The translations under genes were made by a program, and so were the position numbers. This document shows positions 38,708 to 48,701 of a DNA stretch of 64,000 nucleotides, piece by piece. Within the stretch, counting starts at the first letter, position 1; every line of letters begins with the position of its first letter. This stretch comes from Pseudoalteromonas gelatinilytica (GTDB lineage Bacteria > Pseudomonadota > Gammaproteobacteria > Enterobacterales > Alteromonadaceae). The notes under the pieces are model-generated. The model had not been told where the DNA came from, searched no databases, and saw nothing but the letters and a program-made list of their open reading frames with translations. The stretch lies in the NCBI RefSeq assembly GCF_001641615.1, contig NZ_LRRU01000018.1:62001-126000 (forward strand). Direction: 5' to 3'.

Positions 38708-38734
38708 TTAGCACTCTCGCTTAAAGAGTGCTAA
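38708..38734 (+). promoter_or_regulatory. CIRCE operator (HrcA-binding site) upstream of rpoH
   Basis: TTAGCACTC (38708-38716), nine bases, then GAGTGCTAA (38726-38734): identical to the canonical CIRCE inverted repeat with its 9-base spacer. It ends 33 bases before the rpoH start and overlaps the predicted transcription start. In other bacteria the HrcA repressor binds CIRCE ahead of groESL and dnaK operons. Placement here implies HrcA repression of rpoH. Confidence 0.93.
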
Positions 38735-38767
38735 GATGGTTTCAAATGTTTATCACTGAGGTGAAAA

Positions 38768-39631
38768 ATGAGTAAAGATTTATACGCAATGGCACTTACT
38801 GCAGGTCAACAGAGCGCAAGTATGGACGGCTACCTTCAAGCGGTTAGCACTATTCCTATGCTTGATGCAGAGAAAGAAAAGCAGTTGGCGACACGTCTTC
38901 AGGAAGAAGGTGATCTTGAAGCTGCGAAGCAACTCATTATGTCGCATCTACGCTTTGTTGCTCATATTGCGAAAAGCTATTCAGGTTATGGCTTACCGCA
39001 AGCTGATTTAATTCAGGAAGGTAACATTGGTCTGATGAAAGCGGTAAAACGTTTCGACCCAAGTGTAGGTGTTCGCTTAGTTTCATTCGCAGTACACTGG
39101 ATCAAAGCCGAAATTCATGAATACGTACTTAAAAACTGGCGTATCGTGAAAGTTGCAACAACAAAAGCGCAACGTAAATTATTCTTCAACCTACGTAAAA
39201 ACAAAAAGCGTTTAGGTTGGTTTAACCAAGCAGAGGTTAGCACCGTTGCTAATGAGCTAGGTGTAAGTGAAAAAGAAGTACGTGAGATGGAATCACGTAT
39301 GAGTGGTCAAGATATGGGCTTTGACTTAACGGGCGACGACAATGACGACGCACCGACAAGCACATACTCGCCAGTACAGTATTTAACAGATGGCAGTGCT
39401 GACCTTGCTGATGATATCGAAGAACAGCAATGGCAAGAACAGTCTCATGCACGTTTATTCAGCGCGTTAAAAACCCTTGATGAGCGCTCACAAGACATCG
39501 TAAGTGCGCGTTGGTTAGCTGACGACAAAGCAACACTGCAAGAGCTTGCTGAAAAGTATAACGTTTCTGCAGAGCGTGTTCGCCAGCTAGAAAAAACAGC
39601 GATGAAAAAGCTGCAATCAGCAATGAGCTAA
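38768..39631 (+). CDS. rpoH: RNA polymerase heat-shock sigma factor RpoH (sigma-32)
   Basis: 287 residues. Directs transcription of chaperone and protease genes. Region 2 ([48 protein letters not shown]), the RpoH box QRKLFFNLR just after region 2.4, and region 4.2 ([19 protein letters not shown]). GAGGTG precedes the ATG. The gene follows ftsYEX as in E. coli but is separated by a fold-back element and has its own CIRCE-marked promoter. A strong terminator follows. Confidence 0.99.
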   Translation: MSKDLYAMALTAGQQSASMDGYLQAVSTIPMLDAEKEKQLATRLQEEGDLEAAKQLIMSHLRFVAHIAKSYSGYGLPQADLIQEGNIGLMKAVKRFDPSVGVRLVSFAVHWIKAEIHEYVLKNWRIVKVATTKAQRKLFFNLRKNKKRLGWFNQAEVSTVANELGVSEKEVREMESRMSGQDMGFDLTGDDNDDAPTSTYSPVQYLTDGSADLADDIEEQQWQEQSHARLFSALKTLDERSQDIVSARWLADDKATLQELAEKYNVSAERVRQLEKTAMKKLQSAMS

Positions 39632-39668
39632 TAGCAATCGCTATAGCAAACCATCTTTAGTAGACTAC

Positions 39669-39697
39669 AAAGCCTCGCAAATGCGGGGCTTTTTGTT
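39669..39697 (+). terminator. Rho-independent terminator of rpoH
   Basis: Stem AAAGCCTCGC/GCGGGGCTTT (39669-39678, 39683-39692, one G-T pair) with an AAAT loop and T-rich tail. Confidence 0.8.
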
Positions 39698-39711
39698 TTA
39701 AAGGACGCGGT

Positions 39712-40632
39712 ATGTCACAGATTGATTATCAACAAGTATTAGATGAAATCACAAGAGAAGTTCAACCATTACTGAGCCAAGGTAAGGTTGCTGATTATAT
39801 TCCTGCGCTTGCAGAGGTTGAGCCAAACCAGTTCGCTATTGCGATTCATACAGTGGATGGGCAAACCTATTGTGCGGGTGATTGTGGTGCGCGATTCACG
39901 ATTCAATCTGTGTCTAAGGTAATGACCTTAACCTTAGCACTTCAACGTTATGGTGATGAGCTGTGGCAACGAGTTGGTAAAGAGCCTTCAGGCACTGCTT
40001 TTAACTCTCTTACACAGCTTGAATTTGAACAAGGCATACCACGCAACCCGTTTATCAATGCTGGTGCGATTGTTACCTGTGATGCTTTATGTAGCCGTTT
40101 ATCTGCACCGATGCATTCAATGCTTGAGTCATTTCGTCAGTTATCAGGGAATGCTCAGGTTGTTATTGATAAGAAAGTGGCAAATTCTGAGTATGAGTTT
40201 CGTCATCGTAATGCCGCGATGGCGCATCTAATGAAGTCATTCGGCAACTTTAATAATGAAGTGGATGATGTGTTATGGGCCTATTTTAACTTCTGTGCTA
40301 TTGAACTGAACTGTTTAGAATTAGCAAAAGCTTACAATTACCTTGCTAATCAAGGCAAAGATGCCAACGGCAATAAAGTGTTGAGTGCAAGACAAAATAA
40401 ACAACTAAACTCGTTATTGTTTACCAGTGGTTTATACGATGCTGCAGGGGATTTTGGCTACCGTGTTGGCATGCCGGGTAAGTCAGGGGTGTCGGGTACC
40501 ATATTAGCTGTGCTACCGAATCAATTTACTGTGGCTGTTTGGGCACCAAGACTTAACTCGTATGGTAATTCAGTGGCTGGGATAGCGGCCCTTGAGCGTT
40601 TATCCCAGAAACTGGATATTTCGATTTTTTAG
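39712..40632 (+). CDS. glsB: Glutaminase
   Basis: 306 residues, the length of bacterial glutaminases, which hydrolyse glutamine to glutamate and ammonia. The catalytic Ser66-x-x-Lys69 lies in TIQSVSKV; NPFINAGAIVTCD, YEFRHRNAAMA and MPGKSGVSGTILAV are further family motifs. AAGGA precedes the ATG. The symbol follows the E. coli paralogue that it resembles in length, but glsA/glsB cannot be separated with certainty. Ends 6 bases before the stop of the convergent gsk gene. Confidence 0.95.
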   Translation: MSQIDYQQVLDEITREVQPLLSQGKVADYIPALAEVEPNQFAIAIHTVDGQTYCAGDCGARFTIQSVSKVMTLTLALQRYGDELWQRVGKEPSGTAFNSLTQLEFEQGIPRNPFINAGAIVTCDALCSRLSAPMHSMLESFRQLSGNAQVVIDKKVANSEYEFRHRNAAMAHLMKSFGNFNNEVDDVLWAYFNFCAIELNCLELAKAYNYLANQGKDANGNKVLSARQNKQLNSLLFTSGLYDAAGDFGYRVGMPGKSGVSGTILAVLPNQFTVAVWAPRLNSYGNSVAGIAALERLSQKLDISIF

Positions 40633-40638
40633 TGGAGA

Positions 40639-41943
40639 TTACTGATCCCAGTAAACTTGCTCTAAACAATCTTCACGTTCAGGTAAACCACGCGATAAAC
40701 GTGGCGAATGCTGAACAAGTACTTCATAACTTGCACGGTTAGCGTATTTACTAATTTGTGCAAGCGATGAATACGTCATAGCAGGCTGCTGATGTTTCGC
40801 TGAGTTTGCCACATTAAGTTTGTGATAAACGTTTGCTGATAAGTCATGCAGTACCGCAGCTAGCGCACAGTCGCCCGCACCATTGGTATTTTTAATGCTG
40901 TCTGGACCACCCATAAACGGTGCGGTGTGGCTGTATGCACGAATTGGGTGTTGGCAGTCCTCTTTACGCATTGCGCGCGAAAATTCATAACGGTTAAAGT
41001 CAGCAATAGCGCCTGGCAAGAGCGGGTACTCTGTCTCACGTTTGAAAGATTCGTCTACGTAACCGGCCATAAACAAGCCTTTTTCGCCGGCCGTACAAAT
41101 AACTAAATCAGTCCAGTCTAGTGCTTTGTCAGCAGCTAAAAGTGGATCTTCAAAGCCAGTGATAGCTAAACCTTCTTCTTCGTTCATAGCAAGAATGTCG
41201 ACATGCTTTTTGACAAACTCTGCCCACCAAGTTGGGTCTTGTTCAATCAAGAACTTAGTACCGAGTGTTAAAACCACAGGCACACCCGCATCATTGGCAT
41301 ATTTCACTGCCTGCATGGTAGCTTCAGTCATGGTTTCATCACCTTGCGTACGCATTAAGTATGCGCTGATCACCAATGCTGAAGAGTTCTCGATGAGTTC
41401 TTTATCGATAGATTCAGGACGAAGGTGATTCATAAGTCCTGCGCTGATCGCGAAGGTACGTTCACCGGTTTCGTCAATAAGAGTAAAACAGCGACCAATT
41501 GGGCCATCGACAGGTTGAAGATAATCAAGATCAACGCGGCTAGAGGTATTACATAAAAAACGATATGCATAGCTGCCGATTTTGATATTTTCACTCATTA
41601 CCCCTAACAGCACCGAGCGGTCATCAGCTAGGGTTGAGTAGTTGTGCATGGTGTTACCCACCGTACCACCGGCAAACTCATAGTCGATCATGTTGTCGAG
41701 TTTCAGTCTGTCGTATAACGCATTGGTAATATCGCTATCGATCACTTGCGACATGCCACGGCGCAATTGAAATTCATCTAGGAAAGCTTGATCAACTTTC
41801 GCTTCAATATCCACCACAATTTGGTCGATACCCGTAATATAACTACGTTGTAGTCGTTCGGTTGAGTTAAGTTGATTTGTTAGTGGATCTTTGGCTTCCA
41901 CCGGAAAATAATGTTTATGCCTGCGGCGTCCAGGAAATTTCAT
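40639..41943 (-). CDS. gsk: Inosine-guanosine kinase
   Basis: 434 residues, a PfkB/ribokinase-family enzyme phosphorylating inosine and guanosine in purine salvage. MKFPGRRRHKHYFPVEAKDP opens the protein; EFAGGTVGNTMHNYS contains the nucleoside-site Gly pair, and KNTNGAGDCALAAVLHD carries the catalytic Asp of the family GAGD motif. Monocistronic, on the opposite strand to glsB. Confidence 0.97.
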   Translation of the reverse strand: MKFPGRRRHKHYFPVEAKDPLTNQLNSTERLQRSYITGIDQIVVDIEAKVDQAFLDEFQLRRGMSQVIDSDITNALYDRLKLDNMIDYEFAGGTVGNTMHNYSTLADDRSVLLGVMSENIKIGSYAYRFLCNTSSRVDLDYLQPVDGPIGRCFTLIDETGERTFAISAGLMNHLRPESIDKELIENSSALVISAYLMRTQGDETMTEATMQAVKYANDAGVPVVLTLGTKFLIEQDPTWWAEFVKKHVDILAMNEEEGLAITGFEDPLLAADKALDWTDLVICTAGEKGLFMAGYVDESFKRETEYPLLPGAIADFNRYEFSRAMRKEDCQHPIRAYSHTAPFMGGPDSIKNTNGAGDCALAAVLHDLSANVYHKLNVANSAKHQQPAMTYSSLAQISKYANRASYEVLVQHSPRLSRGLPEREDCLEQVYWDQ

Positions 41944-42120
41944 TTGCTACCCGTGTTGTAAGCTAAATAAAAAAAGCGCGAGATTATAGCGCAATATGGG
42001 TCCATTGAGCCATGAAAAAGCCGCTAAAATTTGCGTTAATTTTTTAGTGTAGCAGTATTTATTGCCCTTTTTATTTACTAACTAGGTATAATTACTCACA
42101 GTTTTACAAGATTTGTGTGA

Positions 42121-42621
<501 letters not shown>

Positions 42622-42792
42622 TTATACAACCGGCGTTGCAGGAATTTGAGCTTCCATTAACTGCATCGCAAATAAGCGGCGACGCCAAATAACTTTTTTA
42701 TGCGTGTTACGCAGCATGATACGACGGCGTGTCGCTGTCGAGTAAATAACATTACGCTTGAACTTATGTGTCTTGCGTCTTCTTTTTAACAT
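42622..42792 (-). CDS. Very basic 56-residue protein, unknown
   Basis: A short gene of 56 residues that begins MLKRRRKTHKFKRNVIYS and continues TATRRRIMLRNTHKKV, then IWRRRLFAMQLMEA. Nearly 40 percent of the first 40 residues are Lys or Arg. AAGGAG lies 6-7 bases before the ATG at 42792, one of the best ribosome binding sites in the window. The composition resembles small ribosomal or nucleic-acid-binding proteins, but I do not recognise a family. It lies 102 bases downstream of mltF on the same strand and ends flush against tadA. Confidence 0.75.
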   Translation of the reverse strand: MLKRRRKTHKFKRNVIYSTATRRRIMLRNTHKKVIWRRRLFAMQLMEAQIPATPVV

Positions 42793-42894
42793 GTGTGCTC
42801 CTTAAGTGAGAGTAAAGCATGGCATGGTCCATTCCATTTCTACTAGAAGATAATGATCATTTGATGACAAGTAAACAGATTTCGGTGCTTGAAG

Positions 42895-44364
42895 TTAGTT
42901 GTTTTCTGACTTCTGTTGCTCTGTATTGCTTTGTTGAGTGTTGTCGCTTGGTTTTATTTCGCTCGCCTCTGTTGCAGGTTTTGCTTCTTCAGCGGTTTGT
43001 TGCTCGATCTCGGGATCCGCAATTGCATCATTTTCGTCAAGCCAAACCAAGGCATCGTAATAACGACGAATGTTATCAACATACTGTACAGCAACATCGC
43101 CCCGAGCATAACCATATTTGGTTTTACGGTAATAACGTTTTTTAATTAAAAGCGGTAAGCGTTTTTTTACATCAGCCCATTTGTCGGGGCTTGCCCCTTC
43201 TTGTTCGGTAATAATCCGCGCGTCATTGACGTGTCCCCAGCCGACATTGTAAGACGCTAAGGCAAACCAGGTTCGATCGGGTTGCGGAATACGGTCTGGA
43301 ATGCGAGAAATTAATTGTTCTAAATACTCAGCCCCCCCTTTGATATTTTGCTCTGGAGCTAGGCGGTTGCTTACACCAACATGTTTTGCCGTTGCTTGAG
43401 TGAGCATCATTATGCCACGCACACCCGTTGGTGACTTCGCTTTTGGGTTCCACATTGATTCTTGGTAGCTCAGCGCGGCGAGTAGTCGCCAATCTATGTT
43501 ACCTGCGTATTGCTCGAACCAAGGTTGGTACTTAGGTAAAGTGTCTTTTATTGCTTCGATATACGCTAGCGTATTCACATAATTGAATTGGCGAACATGA
43601 CCGAAGTATTTTTCTTCTAGCACATAAAGCTGGTTGCTTTGTTTTACATCGCCAAAAAATGGCACCATTAAGGCATATAATGAGTCGTCACCATCTTTTC
43701 TAAGTAGCCAAGCGATAGGGTCATTGCGGGTAACCGAGAAACCTATACTCAAATTTGGGTGATAGCGGCGAAATAGTGATAGGGTGTGTGAATCTGCTAA
43801 GGTGTAATCAATTTCACCGTCGATGACAGCTTGTAAAAGCTCTTCTTCATCCATGTCTTCTGTTTCGTTCCAGCTAAGTTCTGGATTGAGCTGTTTTAAT
43901 TGTTGTAGTGCCAGCGAGTGACTGCTTTTGGCTAGAACAGTCAGGTTGCCTGTTAAATCTGCAAACTCACGTGGTCTATTACGGCCTTGTTTATAAACTA
44001 GTTTTTGGCTAATGCTACGATAGGTGGGGCCAAACCGATAATGCTCAGCACGAATTGTATTATAGGTAAGACCCGAGGCAATAAGATCTAAATCACCACT
44101 TTCTAAACGCGCAAACATATCGGAGAGATTGAAAAAAGGCACCATTTCGAGTTCAACACCGACATAGTCAGCAAATTCTTGCGCTAACTCATATTCAAAG
44201 CCTTGCACACCTTGTGGTGCTTGATAGTAATTACTCGCGCCAGCTAATGTGCCGACTCTAATTTTGTTCTGTGCCTTGATATGTGCAAGCTGCGAAGATT
44301 GCTGTTGCATATCGCACGCACATAACATGAGCACTAAACTAAAAATAGCGAGTAACTTTTGCAT
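42895..44364 (-). CDS. mltF: Membrane-bound lytic murein transglycosylase F
   Basis: 489 residues. A signal peptide ends in the lipobox LCAC with Cys17 lipidated. Residues about 30-265 are a solute-binding (SBP_bac_3-type) regulatory domain (RVGTLAGASNYYQ), and about 290-430 an SLT lysozyme-like domain with catalytic Glu in ALSYQESMWNPKAKSPTGVRG. MltF cleaves peptidoglycan glycan strands with 1,6-anhydro ends, at the outer membrane. The C-terminal 45 residues are a low-complexity Glu/Ser/Gln tail. Confidence 0.96.
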   Translation of the reverse strand: MQKLLAIFSLVLMLCACDMQQQSSQLAHIKAQNKIRVGTLAGASNYYQAPQGVQGFEYELAQEFADYVGVELEMVPFFNLSDMFARLESGDLDLIASGLTYNTIRAEHYRFGPTYRSISQKLVYKQGRNRPREFADLTGNLTVLAKSSHSLALQQLKQLNPELSWNETEDMDEEELLQAVIDGEIDYTLADSHTLSLFRRYHPNLSIGFSVTRNDPIAWLLRKDGDDSLYALMVPFFGDVKQSNQLYVLEEKYFGHVRQFNYVNTLAYIEAIKDTLPKYQPWFEQYAGNIDWRLLAALSYQESMWNPKAKSPTGVRGIMMLTQATAKHVGVSNRLAPEQNIKGGAEYLEQLISRIPDRIPQPDRTWFALASYNVGWGHVNDARIITEQEGASPDKWADVKKRLPLLIKKRYYRKTKYGYARGDVAVQYVDNIRRYYDALVWLDENDAIADPEIEQQTAEEAKPATEASEIKPSDNTQQSNTEQQKSENN

Positions 44365-44675
44365 AGATTATAAATGCCCCTTAAACCATTACCTTACCGT
44401 TATAGCAAAACTTCAAAGCCGCGTCACTTGGCGAATAGTTTTAGTTATCTATTTAAAAATTAATAACAATAACAGGGTTGCTGATAGATAAGTCATACAG
44501 AACAAGAACCTGCAGAGAAATAAAGAGTACTAAGTTGGTTAATTGTTGCGACCATAATAGCGGTTATGAAGATTATTTAAATAAAAGCGTAATTTTGAGT
44601 TAAATCTAGACGTTATTTGCACTATAATATGCGCCTAAAATATCGTTCAATCCCTAACCCCGGATGAAAATACCT
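44365..44675. other. Divergent mltF/purL intergenic region
   Basis: About 310 AT-rich bases. A perfect TATAAT at 44623-44628 lies about 50 bases before purL, with a weak -35 (TTAAAT at 44600-44605, 17-base spacer), and is the best candidate purL promoter. The bases GCAAATAACGT on the minus strand near 44610-44620 look like half a PurR site only. No small ORF or stable hairpin seen. Confidence 0.4.
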
Positions 44676-47600
44676 ATGTTGATCCTTCGTGGTGCACCAG
44701 CACTTTCCGATTTTAGAGTTCAGAAAATTTTAGCGCGTTGCCAACAGGCACAACTTCCAGTCACTGACGTTTACGCTGAGTTCATGCATTTTGCTGATCT
44801 TACAGCTGAGCTTTCAGCTGATGAGCAAACAAAGCTTGAAAAGCTGCTTACTTATGGTCCAACGATTGCTGAGCACACCCCTGCTGGCACGTTAATTCTT
44901 GTAACGCCGCGTCCTGGTACTATCTCGCCTTGGGCATCAAAAGCAACTGATATCGCACATAACTGTGGCTTAAGCCAAGTTCACCGTGTTGAGCGTGGTA
45001 TTGCATACTACGTTGAAGGTAATCTATCAGCTGAGCAAACAGCTGAAGTTGCAGCGTTATTACATGACCGTATGACTGAAGCAACGCACGCGGATATGGC
45101 TGATGCAGCTAAATTATTCCGTCACGACGAACCACGTCCAATGTCATCAGTTGACATTTTAGGTGGTGGCCGTGAAGCGCTTGCAAAAGCAAACGTTGAG
45201 CAAGGTTTTGCCCTTGCTGAAGACGAAATTGATTACTTGGTAGAAAACTTCCAAAAGTTAGGGCGTAACCCGAACGACATCGAATTATTCATGTTTGCAC
45301 AAGCAAACTCTGAGCATTGTCGTCACAAAATCTTTAACGCTGATTGGACAATTGATGGCATCGAACAGCCAAAATCATTGTTCAAAATGATCAAAAATAC
45401 CTATGAGCAACACCCTGAAAACGTGTTATCTGCATATAAAGATAACGCTGCGGTAATGAAGGGTTCAGTAGCGGGTCGTTTCTTCCCGAATAGTGAAGGC
45501 GAGTACGCATACCATCAAGAGAACATCGAAATCTTGATGAAAGTTGAAACGCACAACCACCCAACAGCGATTGCGCCATTCTCAGGTGCATCAACAGGTT
45601 CTGGTGGTGAAATTCGTGATGAAGGTGCTACAGGCCGTGGTTCTAAGCCTAAAGCTGGTTTAGTTGGTTTCACTGTATCTAACCTACGAATTCCTGGTTA
45701 CGAGCAACCATGGGAAACCGATTTTGGTAAGCCAGGTCGTATCGTTAATGCACTGGATATCATGACTGAAGGTCCATTAGGTGGCGCGGCATTCAATAAC
45801 GAATTTGGTCGTCCTAACTTACTTGGTTACTTCCGTACATACGAAGAAAAAGTATCAAGCCATAATGGTGAAGAAGTACGTGGTTACCACAAGCCAATCA
45901 TGCTTGCAGGTGGTTTAGGTAACATTCGTTCTGAGCATGTTCAAAAAGGTGAAATCCCTGTAGGTGCAAAACTTATCGCACTAGGTGGTCCAGCAATGAA
46001 CATCGGTCTTGGTGGTGGTGCTGCATCTAGTATGACATCAGGCCAATCAAACGAAGAGTTAGACTTTGCATCGGTACAACGTGAAAACCCAGAAATGGAA
46101 CGTCGTTGTCAGGAAGTTATCGACAAATGTTGGCAGCTAGGTGATGCAAACCCAATCGCTTTCATCCACGATGTGGGTGCAGGTGGTCTTTCAAACGCAT
46201 TCCCTGAGCTTGTAGACGACGGTGGTCGTGGTGGTAAATTCCAACTTCGTGATATTCCAAACGATGAGCCGGGTATGGCACCACACGAAATTTGGTGTAA
46301 CGAATCTCAAGAGCGTTACGTATTAGCGGTTGCTGCTGAAGACTTCGCGCGCTTTGAAGCAATCTGTAAACGTGAACGTGCACAATATGCGGTTATTGGT
46401 GAAGCGACAGAAGAGCGTCACTTAACGGTTGAAGATAGCCACTTCGGTAACAACCCTGTTGATCTTCCGCTTGATGTTTTACTTGGTAAAGCACCAAAAA
46501 TGCACCGTGAAGTGGAATCTAAAAAAGCGCAATCACAGCCATTAGACGTTGCTAACATTGATGCGGCAGATGCTGCACAGCGTTTATTACGCTTACCAAC
46601 GATTGCTGAAAAAACATTCTTAATCACCATTGGTGACCGTACGGTAACGGGTTTAGTTGCGCGTGACCAAATGGTCGGTCCTTGGCAGGTGCCAGTAGCA
46701 AACTGTGCGGTAACAGCCGCTGCGTTTGATACTTACCACGGTGAAGCAATGTCACTAGGTGAACGTACACCAGCTGCACTTTTAAACTACGGTGCTTCTG
46801 CTCGTTTAGCTGTGGCTGAGTCACTAACGAACATCGCGTGTGCGAACATCGGTGGCCTTGAAAATATCAAGCTATCTGCAAACTGGATGGCCGCAGCTGG
46901 TCACCCTGGCGAAGATGCAGGTCTTTACGAAGCTGTTAAAGCGGTGGGTGAAGAGCTTTGTCCGGCGCTTGGTTTAACTATCCCTGTCGGTAAAGACTCA
47001 ATGTCGATGAAAACTCAATGGGATGAAAACGGTGAGCAAAAATCAGTTACTGCACCATTATCACTGATCATTACTGCTTTTGGTCGTGTTGAAGATGTGC
47101 GTAAAACAGTGACACCAGAACTTCGTACTGATAAAGGTGAGTCATCACTACTATTAGTTGATTTAGGTGCGGGTCAAAACCGTATGGGTGCATCAAGCCT
47201 TGCACAGGTTTATAAGCAACTAGGTGATGTGACACCTGATGTTGATAACCCAGCACTATTAAAAGGTTTCTATGAAGCAATGCAAGCGCTTGTTGCTGAT
47301 AACAAGTTACTTGCTTACCATGACCGTTCTGATGGTGGTTTATTCACGACTATCGCTGAAATGGCATTTGCTGGTCACACGGGTGTAACTGTTGACCTTG
47401 CTGGCTTAACAGGTTCAGACATCGAAGCGCTTTATAATGAAGAGCTAGGTGCAGTTATCCAAGTGGCAAACGCTGACTTAGACGCAGTGAAAGCAGTTCT
47501 TGCAGATCACGGCTTAGCAGCTATCAGCCATGAAATTGGTGCACTAAACGCTGATGACCGCGTGCTATTCACTCGTGGTGATGATGTGGTTCTTAACCAT

Positions 47601-48560
47601 ACGCGTACTGAGCTTCGTACGATTTGGGCAGAAACAACTTATCAAATGCAGGCACGTCGTGATAACCCTGAGTGTGCTAAGCAAGAGTTTGACGCTAAAT
47701 TTGACGCAAAAGACCCAGGTCTTAACGTAAAACTAAGCTTTGACTTAAACGAAGATGTTGCAGCGCCTTACATTGCAACTGGTGCGAAGCCGAAAATGGC
47801 GATTCTACGTGAGCAAGGCGTTAACTCTCACTTAGAAATGGCTGCGGCATTTAACCGTGCAGGCTTTGCAGCGGTTGACGTGCACATGAGCGACATTCTT
47901 GAAGGTCGTTTAACACTTGAGCAATTTAAAGGCTTAGTGGCATGTGGTGGTTTCTCTTACGGTGACGTATTAGGTGCAGGTGAAGGCTGGGCTAAGTCAA
48001 TCTTATTTAATGAGATGGCGCGTGAGCAGTTCCAAAGCTTCTTCCACCGCGAAGATACATTCAGCTTAGGTGTGTGTAATGGCTGTCAAATGCTTTCAAC
48101 ATTGAAAGAATTGATCCCAGGCACTGAGCATTGGCCACGTTTCGTAACGAATAAGTCAGAGCGTTTTGAAGCTCGCTTTAGCCTTGTAGAAGTGCAAGAA
48201 AACCCATCGGTATTCTTTAATGGTATGGCTGGTTCACGTATGCCTATCGCTGTTTCACATGGTGAAGGTCATGCTGAGTTCGCAAACGCTGATGCAGTTA
48301 AAGCAGCGCTTGAGTCAGGTACTGTGGCAGTGAAGTTTGTTGATAACTACGGTAACCCAACAACGCAATACCCAGCTAACCCGAATGGCTCACCAGAAGG
48401 TATCACAGGTATTACTTCTACTGACGGTCGTGCAACGGTGATGATGCCGCACCCAGAGCGTGTATTCCGTACGGTTGCTAACTCATGGCACCCAGATGAG
48501 TGGCGCGAAGATAGCCCATGGATGCGTATGTTCCGCAACGCTCGTAAAAACGTTGGCTAG
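44676..48560 (+). CDS. purL: Phosphoribosylformylglycinamidine synthase PurL
   Basis: About 1294 residues, the large single-chain gammaproteobacterial form. Catalyses glutamine-dependent FGAM formation, step four of purine synthesis. N-terminal PurS-like part, two AIRS-like synthetase halves ([36 protein letters not shown]) and a C-terminal class I glutaminase with Cys in GVCNGCQML and His in [12 protein letters not shown] at 44676 ([13 protein letters not shown]) matches the family; an in-frame ATG at 44664 adds four residues. Followed by a hairpin and terminator. Confidence 0.98.
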   Translation: MLILRGAPALSDFRVQKILARCQQAQLPVTDVYAEFMHFADLTAELSADEQTKLEKLLTYGPTIAEHTPAGTLILVTPRPGTISPWASKATDIAHNCGLSQVHRVERGIAYYVEGNLSAEQTAEVAALLHDRMTEATHADMADAAKLFRHDEPRPMSSVDILGGGREALAKANVEQGFALAEDEIDYLVENFQKLGRNPNDIELFMFAQANSEHCRHKIFNADWTIDGIEQPKSLFKMIKNTYEQHPENVLSAYKDNAAVMKGSVAGRFFPNSEGEYAYHQENIEILMKVETHNHPTAIAPFSGASTGSGGEIRDEGATGRGSKPKAGLVGFTVSNLRIPGYEQPWETDFGKPGRIVNALDIMTEGPLGGAAFNNEFGRPNLLGYFRTYEEKVSSHNGEEVRGYHKPIMLAGGLGNIRSEHVQKGEIPVGAKLIALGGPAMNIGLGGGAASSMTSGQSNEELDFASVQRENPEMERRCQEVIDKCWQLGDANPIAFIHDVGAGGLSNAFPELVDDGGRGGKFQLRDIPNDEPGMAPHEIWCNESQERYVLAVAAEDFARFEAICKRERAQYAVIGEATEERHLTVEDSHFGNNPVDLPLDVLLGKAPKMHREVESKKAQSQPLDVANIDAADAAQRLLRLPTIAEKTFLITIGDRTVTGLVARDQMVGPWQVPVANCAVTAAAFDTYHGEAMSLGERTPAALLNYGASARLAVAESLTNIACANIGGLENIKLSANWMAAAGHPGEDAGLYEAVKAVGEELCPALGLTIPVGKDSMSMKTQWDENGEQKSVTAPLSLIITAFGRVEDVRKTVTPELRTDKGESSLLLVDLGAGQNRMGASSLAQVYKQLGDVTPDVDNPALLKGFYEAMQALVADNKLLAYHDRSDGGLFTTIAEMAFAGHTGVTVDLAGLTGSDIEALYNEELGAVIQVANADLDAVKAVLADHGLAAISHEIGALNADDRVLFTRGDDVVLNHTRTELRTIWAETTYQMQARRDNPECAKQEFDAKFDAKDPGLNVKLSFDLNEDVAAPYIATGAKPKMAILREQGVNSHLEMAAAFNRAGFAAVDVHMSDILEGRLTLEQFKGLVACGGFSYGDVLGAGEGWAKSILFNEMAREQFQSFFHREDTFSLGVCNGCQMLSTLKELIPGTEHWPRFVTNKSERFEARFSLVEVQENPSVFFNGMAGSRMPIAVSHGEGHAEFANADAVKAALESGTVAVKFVDNYGNPTTQYPANPNGSPEGITGITSTDGRATVMMPHPERVFRTVANSWHPDEWREDSPWMRMFRNARKNVG

Positions 48561-48614
48561 AACTTAGTTATGTACCTAGCTATACAAGCTAGGTTCATAC
48601 AAACCGTTTAAACT

Positions 48615-48650
48615 AAAAAGGCTGCACTATCATGTGTGGCCTTTTTGTTT
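48615..48650 (+). terminator. Rho-independent terminator of purL
   Basis: Stem AAAAAGGC/GCCTTTTT (48615-48622, 48639-48646), extended inward by weaker pairs, with a T run. A second hairpin without T run (ACCTAGCT/AGCTAGGT, 48574-48581 and 48587-48594) precedes it. Confidence 0.75.
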
Positions 48651-48701
48651 ATAATGACGCTAGTTGCTAGTAAGTGTAAGTTCAAAGGCAAGGAGAGTTT
48701 T

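Noticed and set aside
42819-43149. Plus-strand ORFs opposite the mltF C-terminus
   Set aside because: They run antisense to the low-complexity tail of MltF and have no start signals or recognisable product.
44605-44622. PurR operator upstream of purL
   Set aside because: Only one half resembles the ACGCAAAC half-site; the other half does not fit. The purH upstream region also has no convincing site.
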